A stretch of 29,023 nucleotides of DNA from JAFHCF01 sp048497495 (GCA_048497495.1 JAFHCF010000220.1:1-29023), one strand, 5' to 3'; positions 14,998 through 24,070 are shown, counted from the first letter of the stretch. The notes: generated by a model from the letters alone, not told the origin. Made by a program: numbers and translations.

Positions 14998-15594
14998 TCA
15001 GAGGGGAACCTTCTTCTGATAGGCGGTTCCCCAACCCCAGGCTCCGGATCCGAATCCGCGCGCCACCGCCCGTTCGCGGTAGATCGCCGAGACGGTATCG
15101 CCGTCACCGGCCAACAGCGACTTGGTCGAGCACATCTCCGCGCACAGCGGCAGCTTGCCCTCGGCCAGACGGTTGCGGCCGTATTTCTGGAACTCGGCGG
15201 GAGAGTTGTCGATCTCCGGTCCGCCGGCGCAGAAGGTGCACTTGTCCATCTTGCCGCGCGAGCCGAAGCTCGACGCCTGCGGATACTGCGGTGCCCCGAA
15301 GGGACAGGCGTAGAAGCAGTAGCCGCAGCCGATGCACAGGTCCTTGTTGTGCAGAACGACGCCCTGGTCGGTCTGGTAGAAGCAGTCCGTCGGACACACC
15401 GCCATGCAGGGCGCGTCCGAACAGTGCATGCAGGCGACCGAGATCGACCGCTCGCCCGGCTTGCCGTCGTTGATGGTGACGACCCGCCGACGATTGATGC
15501 CCCAGGGCACCTCGTGCTCGTTCTTGCAGGCGGTGACGCAGGCGTTGCATTCGATGCAACGCTCGGCGTCGCAGAGGAACTTCATACGTGCCAT
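14998..15594 (-). CDS. formate dehydrogenase beta subunit, 4x[4Fe-4S]
   Basis: A 198-residue electron-transfer subunit with four ferredoxin-like Cys groups: CDAERCIECNACVTACK at the start, CMHCSDAPCMAVCPTDC, CIGCGYCFYACPFGAP, and a further group from CTFC and LCAEMCSTKSLL. The order matches FdnH/Fdh3B-type subunits. The C-terminal membrane anchor of E. coli FdnH is absent, so attachment must come through the gamma subunit. It has no signal peptide and presumably follows the Tat-exported alpha subunit. GGGAGGA before ATG 15594 fixes the start. It lies 15 bases after the alpha gene. Confidence 0.95.
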   Translation of the reverse strand: MARMKFLCDAERCIECNACVTACKNEHEVPWGINRRRVVTINDGKPGERSISVACMHCSDAPCMAVCPTDCFYQTDQGVVLHNKDLCIGCGYCFYACPFGAPQYPQASSFGSRGKMDKCTFCAGGPEIDNSPAEFQKYGRNRLAEGKLPLCAEMCSTKSLLAGDGDTVSAIYRERAVARGFGSGAWGWGTAYQKKVPL

Positions 15595-15609
15595 GTTCGC
15601 GTTCCTCCC

Positions 15610-18525
15610 TTAAGCCCGTTCGATCCGACAGAGCGTGGTCTTGGTTTCCTGCATCTGCGTCACCGCGTCGTAACCGTAGGTCTGCGCGGTGTTGCAGGCC
15701 TCGCCCAACACGATCGGGTCGGCGCCTTCGGGATACTTGTCGCGAAGATCGGTGCCCTGATACTGGCCGCCGAAGTGGAACGGCGTGAACACGACGCCGC
15801 GCCCCACCCGTTCCGTCACCATCGCCGCGACCTTGATCTTTCCCCCCGACGGGCTGTGCAGCCAGACCGTGTCGCGGTCGCGGATGCCCAGGTTGTTGGC
15901 GTCGAAGATGTTGATCTCGACGAACATCTGCTGCTGCAGTTCGGCGAGCCACGGGTTGGAGCGGGACTCGTCGCCGCCGCCCTCGTATTCGACCAGACGC
16001 CCCGAGGTCATGATCAGCGGGTAGTCCTTCGAATAGTCGTTCTTCTGGATCGACGCATAGGCCGTCGGCACGCGCCAGAAGGTCTTGTCGGCGTAGGTCG
16101 GGAACTCCGCGACGAGATCGCGTCGCGAGGTGTAGAGCGGTTCGCGATGGATCGGCACCGGATCGGGGAAGGTCCACACCACGGCGCGGGCCTTGGCGTT
16201 GCCGTAGGGCGCGCAACCGTGCTTGATCGCCACCCGCTGGATACCGCCCGACAGGTCGATCTTCCAGTTGATCCCGTCGATCTTGGCCTGGTCGTCGGAG
16301 CCGGCGACCTTCTTGATCGACGCCATCTCGGCCTCGGTCAGGTCCTTGTCCCAGCCCAGGCCGCGCAGCATCCCCATGGTGAACTCGGGGTAGCCGTCCT
16401 TGATCTCCGAATCGACCGGCCAGCTGTTCTCCGCCAGGAGGTTCTCGCCGTTGCGCTCGACGCCGAAGCGGGCACGGAAGCCCATGCCGCCCTGCGCCAC
16501 GGGAATCGAGACGTCGTAGAGGTTGGCCGAGCCCGGATGCTTCATCTCCGGCGTTCCCCAGCAGGGCCAGGGCAGACCGTAGAACTCACCGTCGTGCGGA
16601 CCACCGACGGCGCGCAGCGTCGTCTTGTCGAAGGTGTGCTGATGCTCCATGTGCGACTTCAGCCGCTCGGGCGACTGCCCGGTCATGCCGATCGTCCACA
16701 TGCCGCGATTGTATTCGCGGATCATGTCCTCGATCAGCGGCTCCTCGCCTTTGACCTCGATGTTGCGGAACATGCGGTCGGCGAAGCCGAACTTCTTCGC
16801 GAACTTGTACATGATCACGTGATCGGGCAGCGACTCGAACAGCGGTTCGATCACCTTCTCGCGCCACTGCATCGACCGGTTCGACGCGGTCACCGAGCCG
16901 TAGGTCTCGTACTGGGTCGACGCCGGCAGCAGGTAGACCCCGTCCTTGCGATCCTGCAGGACCGCCGTCATCGACGGATAGGGGTCGACGACCACCAACA
17001 TCTCCAGCATGCCCATCGCCTTGCGCATCTCCGGCAGACGGGTCTGCGAGTTCGGCGCATGGCCCCAGAACACCATGACCTTGGTGTTGTCGGGCTGATC
17101 GATGTTCTCCTTGGCTTCCAGGACACCGTCGATCCAGCGCGACACCGGGATACCGGTCTCGTACATCAGCGGCTTGGGCTTGCCGTCCTTGCCGGTCACC
17201 GTCGCGAAGCGACCCTTGAGCCAGCCGAGGTCCTCTTCCCACACCCGCGCCCAATGGGCCCAGGCGCCGGCGGCCAGGCCGAAATAGCCCGGCAGCGTGT
17301 CGGCGAGCACGCCGAGGTCGGTCGCGCCCTGGACGTTGTCGTGGCCGCGGAAGATGTTGGCGCCGCCGCCGGACACGCCGATGTTGCCCAGCGCCAGTTG
17401 CAGGATCGAATAGGCGCGGGTGTTGGACGAACCGGTGGTGTGCTGGGTGCCACCCATGCACCACACCAACGTGCCGGGCCGGTTGTTGGCGAGGGTCTTG
17501 GCGACGCGGGCGAGCTGCGAGCCGGGAACCCCGGTCACCTCCTCGACCTTGGCCGGCGTCCACTTCTTCACCTCGGCGCGGATCTGATCCATGCCCCAGA
17601 CGCGGTTGCGGATGTACTCCTTGTCCTCGAGGCCGTTCTCGAAGATGTGGTAGAGGATACCCCAGATCAGCGCCACGTCGGTGCCCGGACGGAAGCGGAC
17701 GAACTCGTCGGCATGCGCGGCGGTGCGGGTGAAGCGCGGATCGCAGACGATCAGCGGGGCGTTGTTCTCCTCCTTGGCCTTCAACAGGTGAAGCAACGAC
17801 ACCGGATGCGCCTCGGCCGGATTGGATCCGATCAGGATCATCGACTTCGACTTGTGCATGTCGTTGTAGGAGTTGGTCATCGCCCCATAGCCCCAGGTGT
17901 TGGCGACACCCGAGACCGTGGTGGAATGACAGATACGCGCCTGATGGTCGACGTTGTTGGTTCCCCAATAGGAAGCGAACTTACGGAAGAGATAGGCCTG
18001 CTCGTTGGAGTGCTTGGCCGAGCCGAGCCAATAGACGGAATCCGGGCCGGAGCTCTTGCGCACCGCCTCCATCTTGTCGCCGATCTCGTTGATCGCCTCG
18101 TCCCACGAGACCCGGCGCCATTTGCCGTCGACGAGCTTCATCGGATACTTGAGCCGACGCTCGCCGTGGGCGTGCTCGCGCACCGAGGCGCCCTTGGCGC
18201 AATGGCCGCCCAGGCTGAAGGGCGAGTCGTAGCCGACGCCCTGGCGCGTCCACACGCCGTGATCGAGTTCGGCGATCACCGAACAGCCGACCGAACAATG
18301 CGTGCAGATCGACTTCTTGGTCACGACCTTGGTCGTGGGCGTCGCCTGCGGTGTGGCCGCCTGGACCATCCCTCCCGCGAGCGTCGATATTGCGGTCGCC
18401 CCACCGACGGTCAGACCAGAGCGCTTGAGGAATGTGCGGCGATCGATGGCCGCAACTCCGAGCTCTGTACCGGCCGAGGACATCCGGGGGCCTTTCGCAA
18501 CCCCATTTGCCTTCTTCCTGAGCAT
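15610..18525 (-). CDS. formate dehydrogenase alpha subunit (Mo-bisPGD, Cys form)
   Basis: A 971-residue catalytic subunit that oxidises formate to CO2. The Tat signal has DRRTFLKRSG (28-37) and a hydrophobic stretch ending in QAATPQ, so the enzyme is exported. The [4Fe-4S] ligands are C74, C77, C81 and C109 (CTHCSVGC ... GHCAKG). In ARICHSTTVSGVANTWGYGAMTN the metal ligand is C199, followed by the conserved H200; there is no UGA/selenocysteine. Other Mo-bisPGD oxidoreductase segments are IGSNPAEAHPVSLLHLL, WCMGGTQHTTG and MTSGRLVEYEGGG. GGAGAG six bases before ATG 18525 supports the start. Chaperone (18855), Tat peptide, beta and gamma genes lie in the same operon. Confidence 0.96.
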   Translation of the reverse strand: MLRKKANGVAKGPRMSSAGTELGVAAIDRRTFLKRSGLTVGGATAISTLAGGMVQAATPQATPTTKVVTKKSICTHCSVGCSVIAELDHGVWTRQGVGYDSPFSLGGHCAKGASVREHAHGERRLKYPMKLVDGKWRRVSWDEAINEIGDKMEAVRKSSGPDSVYWLGSAKHSNEQAYLFRKFASYWGTNNVDHQARICHSTTVSGVANTWGYGAMTNSYNDMHKSKSMILIGSNPAEAHPVSLLHLLKAKEENNAPLIVCDPRFTRTAAHADEFVRFRPGTDVALIWGILYHIFENGLEDKEYIRNRVWGMDQIRAEVKKWTPAKVEEVTGVPGSQLARVAKTLANNRPGTLVWCMGGTQHTTGSSNTRAYSILQLALGNIGVSGGGANIFRGHDNVQGATDLGVLADTLPGYFGLAAGAWAHWARVWEEDLGWLKGRFATVTGKDGKPKPLMYETGIPVSRWIDGVLEAKENIDQPDNTKVMVFWGHAPNSQTRLPEMRKAMGMLEMLVVVDPYPSMTAVLQDRKDGVYLLPASTQYETYGSVTASNRSMQWREKVIEPLFESLPDHVIMYKFAKKFGFADRMFRNIEVKGEEPLIEDMIREYNRGMWTIGMTGQSPERLKSHMEHQHTFDKTTLRAVGGPHDGEFYGLPWPCWGTPEMKHPGSANLYDVSIPVAQGGMGFRARFGVERNGENLLAENSWPVDSEIKDGYPEFTMGMLRGLGWDKDLTEAEMASIKKVAGSDDQAKIDGINWKIDLSGGIQRVAIKHGCAPYGNAKARAVVWTFPDPVPIHREPLYTSRRDLVAEFPTYADKTFWRVPTAYASIQKNDYSKDYPLIMTSGRLVEYEGGGDESRSNPWLAELQQQMFVEINIFDANNLGIRDRDTVWLHSPSGGKIKVAAMVTERVGRGVVFTPFHFGGQYQGTDLRDKYPEGADPIVLGEACNTAQTYGYDAVTQMQETKTTLCRIERA

Positions 18526-18564
18526 GTTTCTCTCCGTGTCGAAACTCTTTGTCTTCGCAGCTCC

Positions 18565-18762
18565 TCAGAAGCGGGCGCTGGCGTAGTAGGTCTTGACGTG
18601 CTCCGTTTCCCGATATCCCTGCCCGCCCCCGGGCGTCGCCGCCGCGGCGGTCTCAGCCGTGGCGCCGGTGACGAGGGCCGCTCCGCCGGCGACGGTTCCC
18701 AGGCTCGCGAGCCTCAGAAACCCTCGACGATCCGTCCGGGCCTTCTCGATCTTCCCATCCAT
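18565..18762 (-). CDS. small twin-arginine peptide (FdhX-like)
   Basis: A 65-residue protein that is mostly a Tat signal: DRRGFLRLAS, a hydrophobic core GTVAGGAALVTGATAETAAAA, then a short tail GQGYRETEHVKTYYASARF. Small Tat proteins of this form are found just upstream of formate dehydrogenase alpha genes and may accompany the enzyme through the Tat pore or act as a tiny subunit. It starts 92 bases after the chaperone gene and ends 39 bases before the alpha gene. The function is not established. Confidence 0.85.
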   Translation of the reverse strand: MDGKIEKARTDRRGFLRLASLGTVAGGAALVTGATAETAAAATPGGGQGYRETEHVKTYYASARF

Positions 18763-18854
18763 CGGATCTCTCCTCCTGTCGGCGTCCAGTTCGCTCCCCC
18801 CTCGACCGGCCGGTCGCCTTCGCCGGTCGCGGGGTCGTCGCCCTCGTCAGGCCG

Positions 18855-19454
18855 CTACATTTCGTAGGCGGCCTTCTCGATGCCCATGAACAACCGTCCG
18901 ATGCGCCCGACGGGCCCGTGGAACACCGCCTGCGGCAGGGCCTCGAGATCCGCGAAGAAATGCGGCGTCCAACTCGCCACGTGCTGGTCGAAGAAGGCCG
19001 ACTGGACGTCGAGGGGCCGCGGCGCGCCGAAGCCGCCGTCGATCATCCCGGCCATCATCTCCATCAGCGCGGCGACGTGGTCCTCGGGCTCGACGACGCC
19101 CTCGGCGCGCGCCAATCCCAGCCGCTCCATGTCGGTGCGCAGCCGCGCCAGCGGTTTGTCGTTGAGGAAGCCGGTCAGGTAGTAGGAGGCGTAGGGCACC
19201 AGGAGCCCACGCCCGAGCCCGACGAAGATCTCGTCATATTCGGCTGAAACCGATTCGGGCGTCGCCTTCGTGGCGACCAGCGCCGAGATCGCCTGCCCCA
19301 TCTCGCTGTCGTCGCCCTCGAGACCGGCGATCAGGGCGAGCATTTCCGCGTCCGCCGGCTGCCTGAGGAGGCGCGCCAGCAGCCGGTAGAATCCCGCCCG
19401 CATCCGATCGGTCTCGTCGATCACCGGCTTCGATAGGCCACTCGGCTGTGACAT
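18855..19454 (-). CDS. TorD/DmsD-family chaperone for formate dehydrogenase
   Basis: A 199-residue, all-helical cytoplasmic chaperone of the TorD family, which protects the Tat signal and aids cofactor insertion into molybdoenzymes. The diagnostic segment is VVEPEDHVAALMEMM (the EPxDH signature); also seen are EYDEIFVGLGRGLLVPYASYYLTGFLNDKPLARLR and FFDQHVASWTPHFFADLE. A GGGGGGAGA run just before ATG 19454 gives a strong ribosome site. It is the first gene of the minus-strand formate dehydrogenase operon, with the alpha subunit as likely client. Confidence 0.93.
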   Translation of the reverse strand: MSQPSGLSKPVIDETDRMRAGFYRLLARLLRQPADAEMLALIAGLEGDDSEMGQAISALVATKATPESVSAEYDEIFVGLGRGLLVPYASYYLTGFLNDKPLARLRTDMERLGLARAEGVVEPEDHVAALMEMMAGMIDGGFGAPRPLDVQSAFFDQHVASWTPHFFADLEALPQAVFHGPVGRIGRLFMGIEKAAYEM

Positions 19455-19519
19455 TCAGTCTCCCCCCAGACGGGAGTTCAACATCACCGGCCCGTTGTTG
19501 CAATGGAATAATTCGAGAG

Positions 19520-19552
19520 TGCGGCGCAATCTCGACGGTGTGCGATGCCGCA
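19520..19552 (-). promoter_or_regulatory. intergenic region between ugpC and the formate dehydrogenase operon
   Basis: The 132 bases 19455-19586 should contain both the end of the ugpC transcript and the promoter of the chaperone-led operon. A six-base inverted repeat TGCGGC (19520-19525) / GCCGCA (19547-19552) is present, with an AT-richer stretch (GGAATAATTC, 19505-19514) downstream of it on the minus strand. No clear sigma70 or sigma54 pair was found, so the assignment is weak. Confidence 0.25.
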
Positions 19553-19586
19553 TTTCAGTTGCCGGGCCCGCCGCCTTCGCGCCGGC

Positions 19587-20630
19587 TCAGATCGCGGCGT
19601 GGCGCGCCCCGGTTCCGGCATGGAAGAGGTGGACGCGGTCGCGCGCCACCCCGAGCGGCACGCGCTCGCCCGGCCGGACGCGATGATGGCCCGGCAGACG
19701 CACCGCGATGGCATGGCCCGAGGCCCGGCCATGGGCGATCGTCTCCGCCCCGAGCGGCTCGACCACCTCGACGTCGAGGTCGAGCAGCCGGCCGTCGCCG
19801 GCGACCTCGAGATCCTCGGGCCGGACCCCGACGATCGTCGCCGGCCCGTCCGTCTCCTCGCCCGCGCCGTGGACCACCACCCGCTCGCCGTCGATCCGTC
19901 CGGGCATCAGGTTCATCGGCGGCGATCCGATGAAGCGGGCGACGAAGGTCGTCGCCGGGCGCTCGTAGACCTCCATCGGCGTGCCGATCTGCTCGATGCG
20001 GCCGCCGTTCATCACGACGAGGACGTCGCCCATGGTCATCGCCTCGACCTGATCGTGGGTCACCCAGATCGCGGTGGTGCCCAACGTCTGGTGCAGACGC
20101 TTGATCTCGACGCGCATGTCGCCGCGCAGCTGGGCATCGAGATTGGACAGGGGTTCGTCGAAGAGGAAGAGGTCGGGCTGGCGCACGATCGCCCGGCCCA
20201 TCGCCACCCGTTGGCGTTGGCCGCCGGAGAGTTGGCGCGGCTTGCGGTCGAGCAGGCCGTCGAGGCGCAGGATGGCGGCGGCGCGCCCCACCCGCTCGGC
20301 GATCTCCGCCTTGGGGGTGCCGCGCAGCTCGAGCCCGAAGGCGATGTTGCGGGCGACGCTCAGATGCGGGAACAGCGCGTAGTTCTGGAACACCATGGCG
20401 ACGTCGCGGTCGCGCGGCTCGACATGGGTGACGTCGCGCCCGCCGATCACGACACGTCCCGAGTTCGCCGCCTCGAGCCCGGCGGTGATGCGCAGCAGGG
20501 TCGACTTGCCGCAACCCGACGGTCCGACGATCACCGCGAAGTGGCCGTCGTCGATCGCCAGGTCGAGACCGTGGATGACGTCGACCGCGCCGAAGGACTT
20601 GCGCACGTTCTCGAACCGGACTTCCGCCAT
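19587..20630 (-). CDS. ugpC: sn-glycerol-3-phosphate ABC transporter ATPase UgpC
   Basis: A 347-residue MalK/UgpC-type ATPase that powers import through UgpAE. It shows Walker A GPSGCGKST (~36-44), Q-loop VFQNYALFPH, signature LSGGQRQRVAMGRAI, Walker B LFLFDEPLSNLDA and switch WVTHDQVEAM. Residues ~240-347 form the C-terminal TOBE/regulatory domain (GVRPEDLEV). AGGAG precedes ATG 20630. It is transcribed away from ugpA-ugpE-ugpB across a 214-base region holding a Pho-box-like site. MalK and UgpC are similar; the sugar-phosphate assignment rests on the neighbouring binding protein and phosphodiesterase. Confidence 0.9.
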   Translation of the reverse strand: MAEVRFENVRKSFGAVDVIHGLDLAIDDGHFAVIVGPSGCGKSTLLRITAGLEAANSGRVVIGGRDVTHVEPRDRDVAMVFQNYALFPHLSVARNIAFGLELRGTPKAEIAERVGRAAAILRLDGLLDRKPRQLSGGQRQRVAMGRAIVRQPDLFLFDEPLSNLDAQLRGDMRVEIKRLHQTLGTTAIWVTHDQVEAMTMGDVLVVMNGGRIEQIGTPMEVYERPATTFVARFIGSPPMNLMPGRIDGERVVVHGAGEETDGPATIVGVRPEDLEVAGDGRLLDLDVEVVEPLGAETIAHGRASGHAIAVRLPGHHRVRPGERVPLGVARDRVHLFHAGTGARHAAI

Positions 20631-20688
20631 CTCTCTCGCTCCTGCCCCCGTCTCGCGTGTCCGGGTCTCCGGTCGTTAGCCTCGCGAG

Positions 20689-20706
20689 ATGACAGGCACG
20701 TGATGG
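20689..20706 (-). promoter_or_regulatory. candidate Pho box upstream of ugpC
   Basis: On the minus strand the site reads CCATCAC-GTGC-CTGTCAT: the second half is a perfect CTGTCAT and the first half agrees only partly. A weak -10, TAACGA, follows ten bases downstream, the usual Pho-box spacing. It sits 59 bases before ugpC and 139 before ugpA. PhoB control of ugp genes is well known; binding here is inferred. Confidence 0.5.
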
Positions 20707-20844
20707 CAACCGGAGCACGTTTTCCGCCATCGGGCGACGTCATGCGAGCGTCGTCCAATCGTTACGTAAATGACGACGGGCCGTCATCTCTCCCGGCGAG
20801 GGTCTCCCGACCTCGACCGGCGAGAGAATGGGAGACGGCGACGC

Positions 20845-21783
20845 ATGACGACCGTGGAAGCGACCTGCGACCTCATCGACGAGCCTGCCGTCGTCCATCG
20901 CGCCTCGTCGCCGGCCCTGTCGCGCAATCGTCTGGCCATCGTGCTCCTCGTCCCGTCGCTGCTCTTCCTCGTCGCCTTCACCTATTGGCCGATCCTCCAG
21001 GTCCTGATCCAGTCGGCGACCATCGAGACCTTCGGCACCAAGACGGTCACCTGGGGCGCCGGCAACTTCGTCCGCCTCCTCGAGGATCCGTCCTTCGCCA
21101 AGGCGGTGACCAACAACCTGATCTACGCGGTCGGAACCCTGGTGCCGTCGATCGGTCTGGCGCTGTTCCTGGCGATCGGGCTTCAGGAGGCGACGCGGTT
21201 CAACACGCTGCTGCGCACCGTGGTGTTCTTCCCCGTGCTGATCCCGCTGGTCGCCGCCGCCGCGCTCTTCCTCTTCGTCTTCCTGCCCGGCATCGGCCTT
21301 CTCGACCACTACCTCGGCCGTCTCGGCTTCGCCCAGACCAACTGGCTCGGCGATCCCGACGTGGCGCTCGCCTCGCTGATCGGGCTGACGGTGTGGAAGA
21401 ACGCCGCCTATTACATGCTGTTCTTCATCGCCGGGCTGCAGGCGATCCCCCGCGATCTCTACGAGGCGGCGCGGCTCGAGGGCGCCTCGGCGCCCCAGCG
21501 CTTCCTCCGCGTCACCCTGCCGCTGCTCGGGCCGACGCTCGCCTTCGTCGCGGTGATCGCCCTGGTCAACGTCGTCACCCAGGTCGACCACGTCGTGGTG
21601 CTGACCAAGGGCGGCCCCTCCGACGCGACCAATCTCGTCCTCTACTACATCTACCAACAGGCCCACGAGAACTACGACGCCGGCAAGGCGGCGGCGGCGA
21701 CCGTGGTGTCGCTGGCGGTTCTGATCTCGCTCTCGATCCTGTCGCTGCGCACGCTCGAGCGCGCCGTCCACTACGAGGCCTGA
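20845..21783 (+). CDS. ugpA: glycerol-3-phosphate ABC transporter permease UgpA
   Basis: A 312-residue inner-membrane permease of the MalF/UgpA type. TM1 is LAIVLLVPSLLFLVAFTYW (~34-52), followed by several more hydrophobic segments. The EAA loop that contacts the ATPase is DLYEAARLEGASAPQRFLRVTLPLLGPTLAF. ATG 20845 is chosen because GGGAGA lies about nine bases upstream; an in-frame codon at 20770 lacks such a site and would add a charged leader. It is the first gene of ugpA-ugpE-ugpB, four bases from ugpE. Confidence 0.9.
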   Translation: MTTVEATCDLIDEPAVVHRASSPALSRNRLAIVLLVPSLLFLVAFTYWPILQVLIQSATIETFGTKTVTWGAGNFVRLLEDPSFAKAVTNNLIYAVGTLVPSIGLALFLAIGLQEATRFNTLLRTVVFFPVLIPLVAAAALFLFVFLPGIGLLDHYLGRLGFAQTNWLGDPDVALASLIGLTVWKNAAYYMLFFIAGLQAIPRDLYEAARLEGASAPQRFLRVTLPLLGPTLAFVAVIALVNVVTQVDHVVVLTKGGPSDATNLVLYYIYQQAHENYDAGKAAAATVVSLAVLISLSILSLRTLERAVHYEA

Positions 21784-21787
21784 CCCG

Positions 21788-22645
21788 ATGGCGCGGACCT
21801 CCACCACCCCCCACACGGGCCGCCCCGACAGCGGCCGCCTGATCACCATCGCGCTGCTGGCGCTCGTCGCCCTGGTCTGGTCGACGCCGCTCGCCTGGAT
21901 GATCACCGCCTCGATCCGGCCGCAGGGGTTGGGCGGGCTCGGCATGGCGTCGCTGGTGCCGGACTTCGCGCCGACGCTCGCCAACTTCACGGAAGCCCTC
22001 GACAGCGCCGATTTCGCCCGGCTCTACGTCAATACGGTGATCGTCGTCGTCGGCATCCTCGCGGTGCAACTGGTGACGATCACGCTCGCCGGCTACGCCT
22101 TCGCGCGGCTCGAGTTTCGCGGCCGCTCCCTGTTCTTCTACGCCTTCCTGCTTCAGCTGATGCTGGTGCCGCCGATCCTGATCGTCCCCAATCTGGTGAC
22201 GATCACCCGGCTCGGCCTCTACGACACGCTGATCGCGGTGATGGCGCCCTATTTCGCCTCCGCCTTCGGCGTCTTCCTGATGCGCCAGACCTTCCGCACC
22301 ATCCCGCGCGACTTCGAGGAAGCCGCCGTGGTCGAGGGCGCGCGCTGGTGGCAGGTGATCTGGCGCGTTCTGGTGCCGCTCGCCCGCCCCGGGCTCCTGG
22401 CCTTCTCGATCGTCTCGGTCGTCGCCCATTGGAACGAGTTCCTGTGGCCCTTGATGGTGATCTCCTCGACCGAGAACCAGACGCTCACCATCGGTCTCGC
22501 CTCCTTCACCCGAGGGGCGGAGAGCGCCTCGCAATGGGGCGTGATCGCGGCCGGAACCTTCCTGGTCGCCGCCCCGCTGATGACCGCCTTCGCGCTGTTC
22601 CAGCGGCAGTTCGTCAATTCCTTCCTCTTTTCCGGCGTCAAATAG
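21788..22645 (+). CDS. ugpE: glycerol-3-phosphate ABC transporter permease UgpE
   Basis: A 285-residue permease of the MalG/UgpE type with six hydrophobic segments, beginning LITIALLALVALVWSTPLAWMI. Landmarks are VNTVIVVVGILAVQLVTITLAGYAFARLEFRG and the EAA loop DFEEAAVVEGARWWQVIWRVLVPLARPGL. Near the end is the FLFSGVK tail. It pairs with UgpA to form the channel. It starts four bases after ugpA, and ugpB follows after ten bases with GGAG in the gap. Confidence 0.9.
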   Translation: MARTSTTPHTGRPDSGRLITIALLALVALVWSTPLAWMITASIRPQGLGGLGMASLVPDFAPTLANFTEALDSADFARLYVNTVIVVVGILAVQLVTITLAGYAFARLEFRGRSLFFYAFLLQLMLVPPILIVPNLVTITRLGLYDTLIAVMAPYFASAFGVFLMRQTFRTIPRDFEEAAVVEGARWWQVIWRVLVPLARPGLLAFSIVSVVAHWNEFLWPLMVISSTENQTLTIGLASFTRGAESASQWGVIAAGTFLVAAPLMTAFALFQRQFVNSFLFSGVK

Positions 22646-22655
22646 GAGAACGACC

Positions 22656-23975
22656 ATGTATCCCCTGACCAAGGTCGCGACCGCGGCCGCCCTGATCCTC
22701 GGCCTCGGCCTGGGCTCGGCGCAGGCCGCCACCGAAATCGAAATGTTCTTCCCCGTCCCCGTCGAGGGTAAGCTCGCCAAGGAGATGCAGAACCTGATGG
22801 AGCGTTTCAACGCCGCCCATCCGGACATCAAGGCGAAGGCCGTCTACACCGGCTCCTACGACGAGACCAACATCAAGACCCATGCCGCGATCAAGGCCGG
22901 CCGTCCCCCGGCGGCGGTGATCATGAGCGCCAACTTCGTGCTCGAGTATCAGATCTCCGACGAGATCCAGCCGCTCGATCCGCTGATCGAGGCCGATGGC
23001 AAGACCGCCGACGCCTACATGGGCGAGTTCTGGCCGGCGCTCCACGGCAACGCCCGCTTCGCCGGCAAGGTCTGGGCCGTGCCGTTCCACAACTCGACCC
23101 CGCTGCTCTATTACAACACCGACCACTTCAAGGAAGTCGGTCTCGACCCGGCCAAGCCGCCGAAGACCTGGGTCGAGTGGTCCGACGCCGCCAAGAAGCT
23201 GACCAAGCGCAACGGCGACAAGGTCGAGCGTTGGGGCGTGATGATGCCGTCGAACTACGACTACCTCGGCTGGGTCATGACCGCCCTCGACATGTCGAAC
23301 GGCGGACAGTACTACAACAGCGAATATGGCGGTGAGGTCTATTACGACCAGCCGTCGATGCGCGGCGCCCTGACCTTCGTCGACAACCTCATCCATCGTG
23401 ATCGCGTCATGCCCGAGGGCACGACCGACGGCAAGGCGGTCTCCACCGGCTTCTTCGCCGGTCAGACCTCGATGGTGCTGCTGTCCACCGGGTCGCTCTC
23501 CTTCATCCGCGAGAACATGAAGTCGGGCTACGACGTCGCCTTCGTGCCGGCCAACATCCGCAACGCGGTCGCCATCGGCGGCGCCTCCTTGATGATGCCG
23601 AAGGGCTCCTCGCCCGAGCAGACCAAGGCCGCCTGGACCCTGATCAAATGGCTGACCAGCCCGGAAGTCTCCGGTCATTGGAGCCGCTTCACCGGCTATT
23701 TCGCCCCCAACAAGGCGGCCTACGACCTGCCGGAGATGAAGGACTTCCTGGCCAAGAACCCCGACGCCAAGGTCGCGGTCGACCAGCTCGCCTACGCCCG
23801 CTCGTGGTTCGCCACCTACAACACCGTCGCCGTGCGCAAGGCGCTCGAGGACGAGGTTCAGGCGGTGCTCTCCGGCAAGAAGAAGCCGCTCCAGGCGCTG
23901 AAGGACGCGCAGGCCAAGGCCGAGGAGATCATGGGCCCCTACGTCGCGGCGACCGCGATGAACCTGCCGAAGTGA
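22656..23975 (+). CDS. ugpB: periplasmic glycerol-3-phosphate-binding protein UgpB
   Basis: A 439-residue periplasmic binding protein of the extracellular solute-binding family 1. The signal peptide is about MYPLTKVATAAALILGLGLGSAQA, cleaved before ATEIEMFFPVPVEGKL. The FFPVPVEGKLAKEMQNLMERFNAAHPDIKAKAVYTGSYDET start and VWAVPFHNSTPLLYYNTDHFKEVGLDP are typical of UgpB. Known members bind sn-glycerol-3-phosphate and glycerophosphocholine-type diesters. GGAG precedes the ATG. A strong hairpin follows the stop, so it may be translated at a higher level than downstream genes. Confidence 0.92.
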   Translation: MYPLTKVATAAALILGLGLGSAQAATEIEMFFPVPVEGKLAKEMQNLMERFNAAHPDIKAKAVYTGSYDETNIKTHAAIKAGRPPAAVIMSANFVLEYQISDEIQPLDPLIEADGKTADAYMGEFWPALHGNARFAGKVWAVPFHNSTPLLYYNTDHFKEVGLDPAKPPKTWVEWSDAAKKLTKRNGDKVERWGVMMPSNYDYLGWVMTALDMSNGGQYYNSEYGGEVYYDQPSMRGALTFVDNLIHRDRVMPEGTTDGKAVSTGFFAGQTSMVLLSTGSLSFIRENMKSGYDVAFVPANIRNAVAIGGASLMMPKGSSPEQTKAAWTLIKWLTSPEVSGHWSRFTGYFAPNKAAYDLPEMKDFLAKNPDAKVAVDQLAYARSWFATYNTVAVRKALEDEVQAVLSGKKKPLQALKDAQAKAEEIMGPYVAATAMNLPK

Positions 23976-23996
23976 TCGACGCCTCGTGAACTCCGA

Positions 23997-24025
23997 GGGC
24001 TCGCGCCGTCCACCGGCGCGGGCCC
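23997..24025 (+). terminator. strong hairpin between ugpB and the phosphoesterase gene
   Basis: Twelve-base arms (23997-24008 and 24014-24025) pair with one mismatch around a five-base loop, 22 bases after the ugpB stop. The following bases are C/T-mixed (GTCGTCGTCTTCCCC), not a pure T run, so it may only partly terminate or may stabilise the upstream messenger. Confidence 0.5.
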
Positions 24026-24070
24026 GTCGTCGTCTTCCCCCTCGCCTCTCGGCTCGAACGGACACCCGCC

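Noticed and set aside
17920..17935. Selenocysteine site in the formate dehydrogenase alpha subunit
   Set aside because: The active-site position is an ordinary Cys codon in ARICHSTTV; no in-frame UGA is present.
15349..18867. Very long open frame antisense to the formate dehydrogenase alpha gene
   Set aside because: GC-rich bias removes stops on the complementary strand; the product is low-complexity His/Arg/Asp/Leu-rich, while the minus strand encodes a complete molybdoenzyme.
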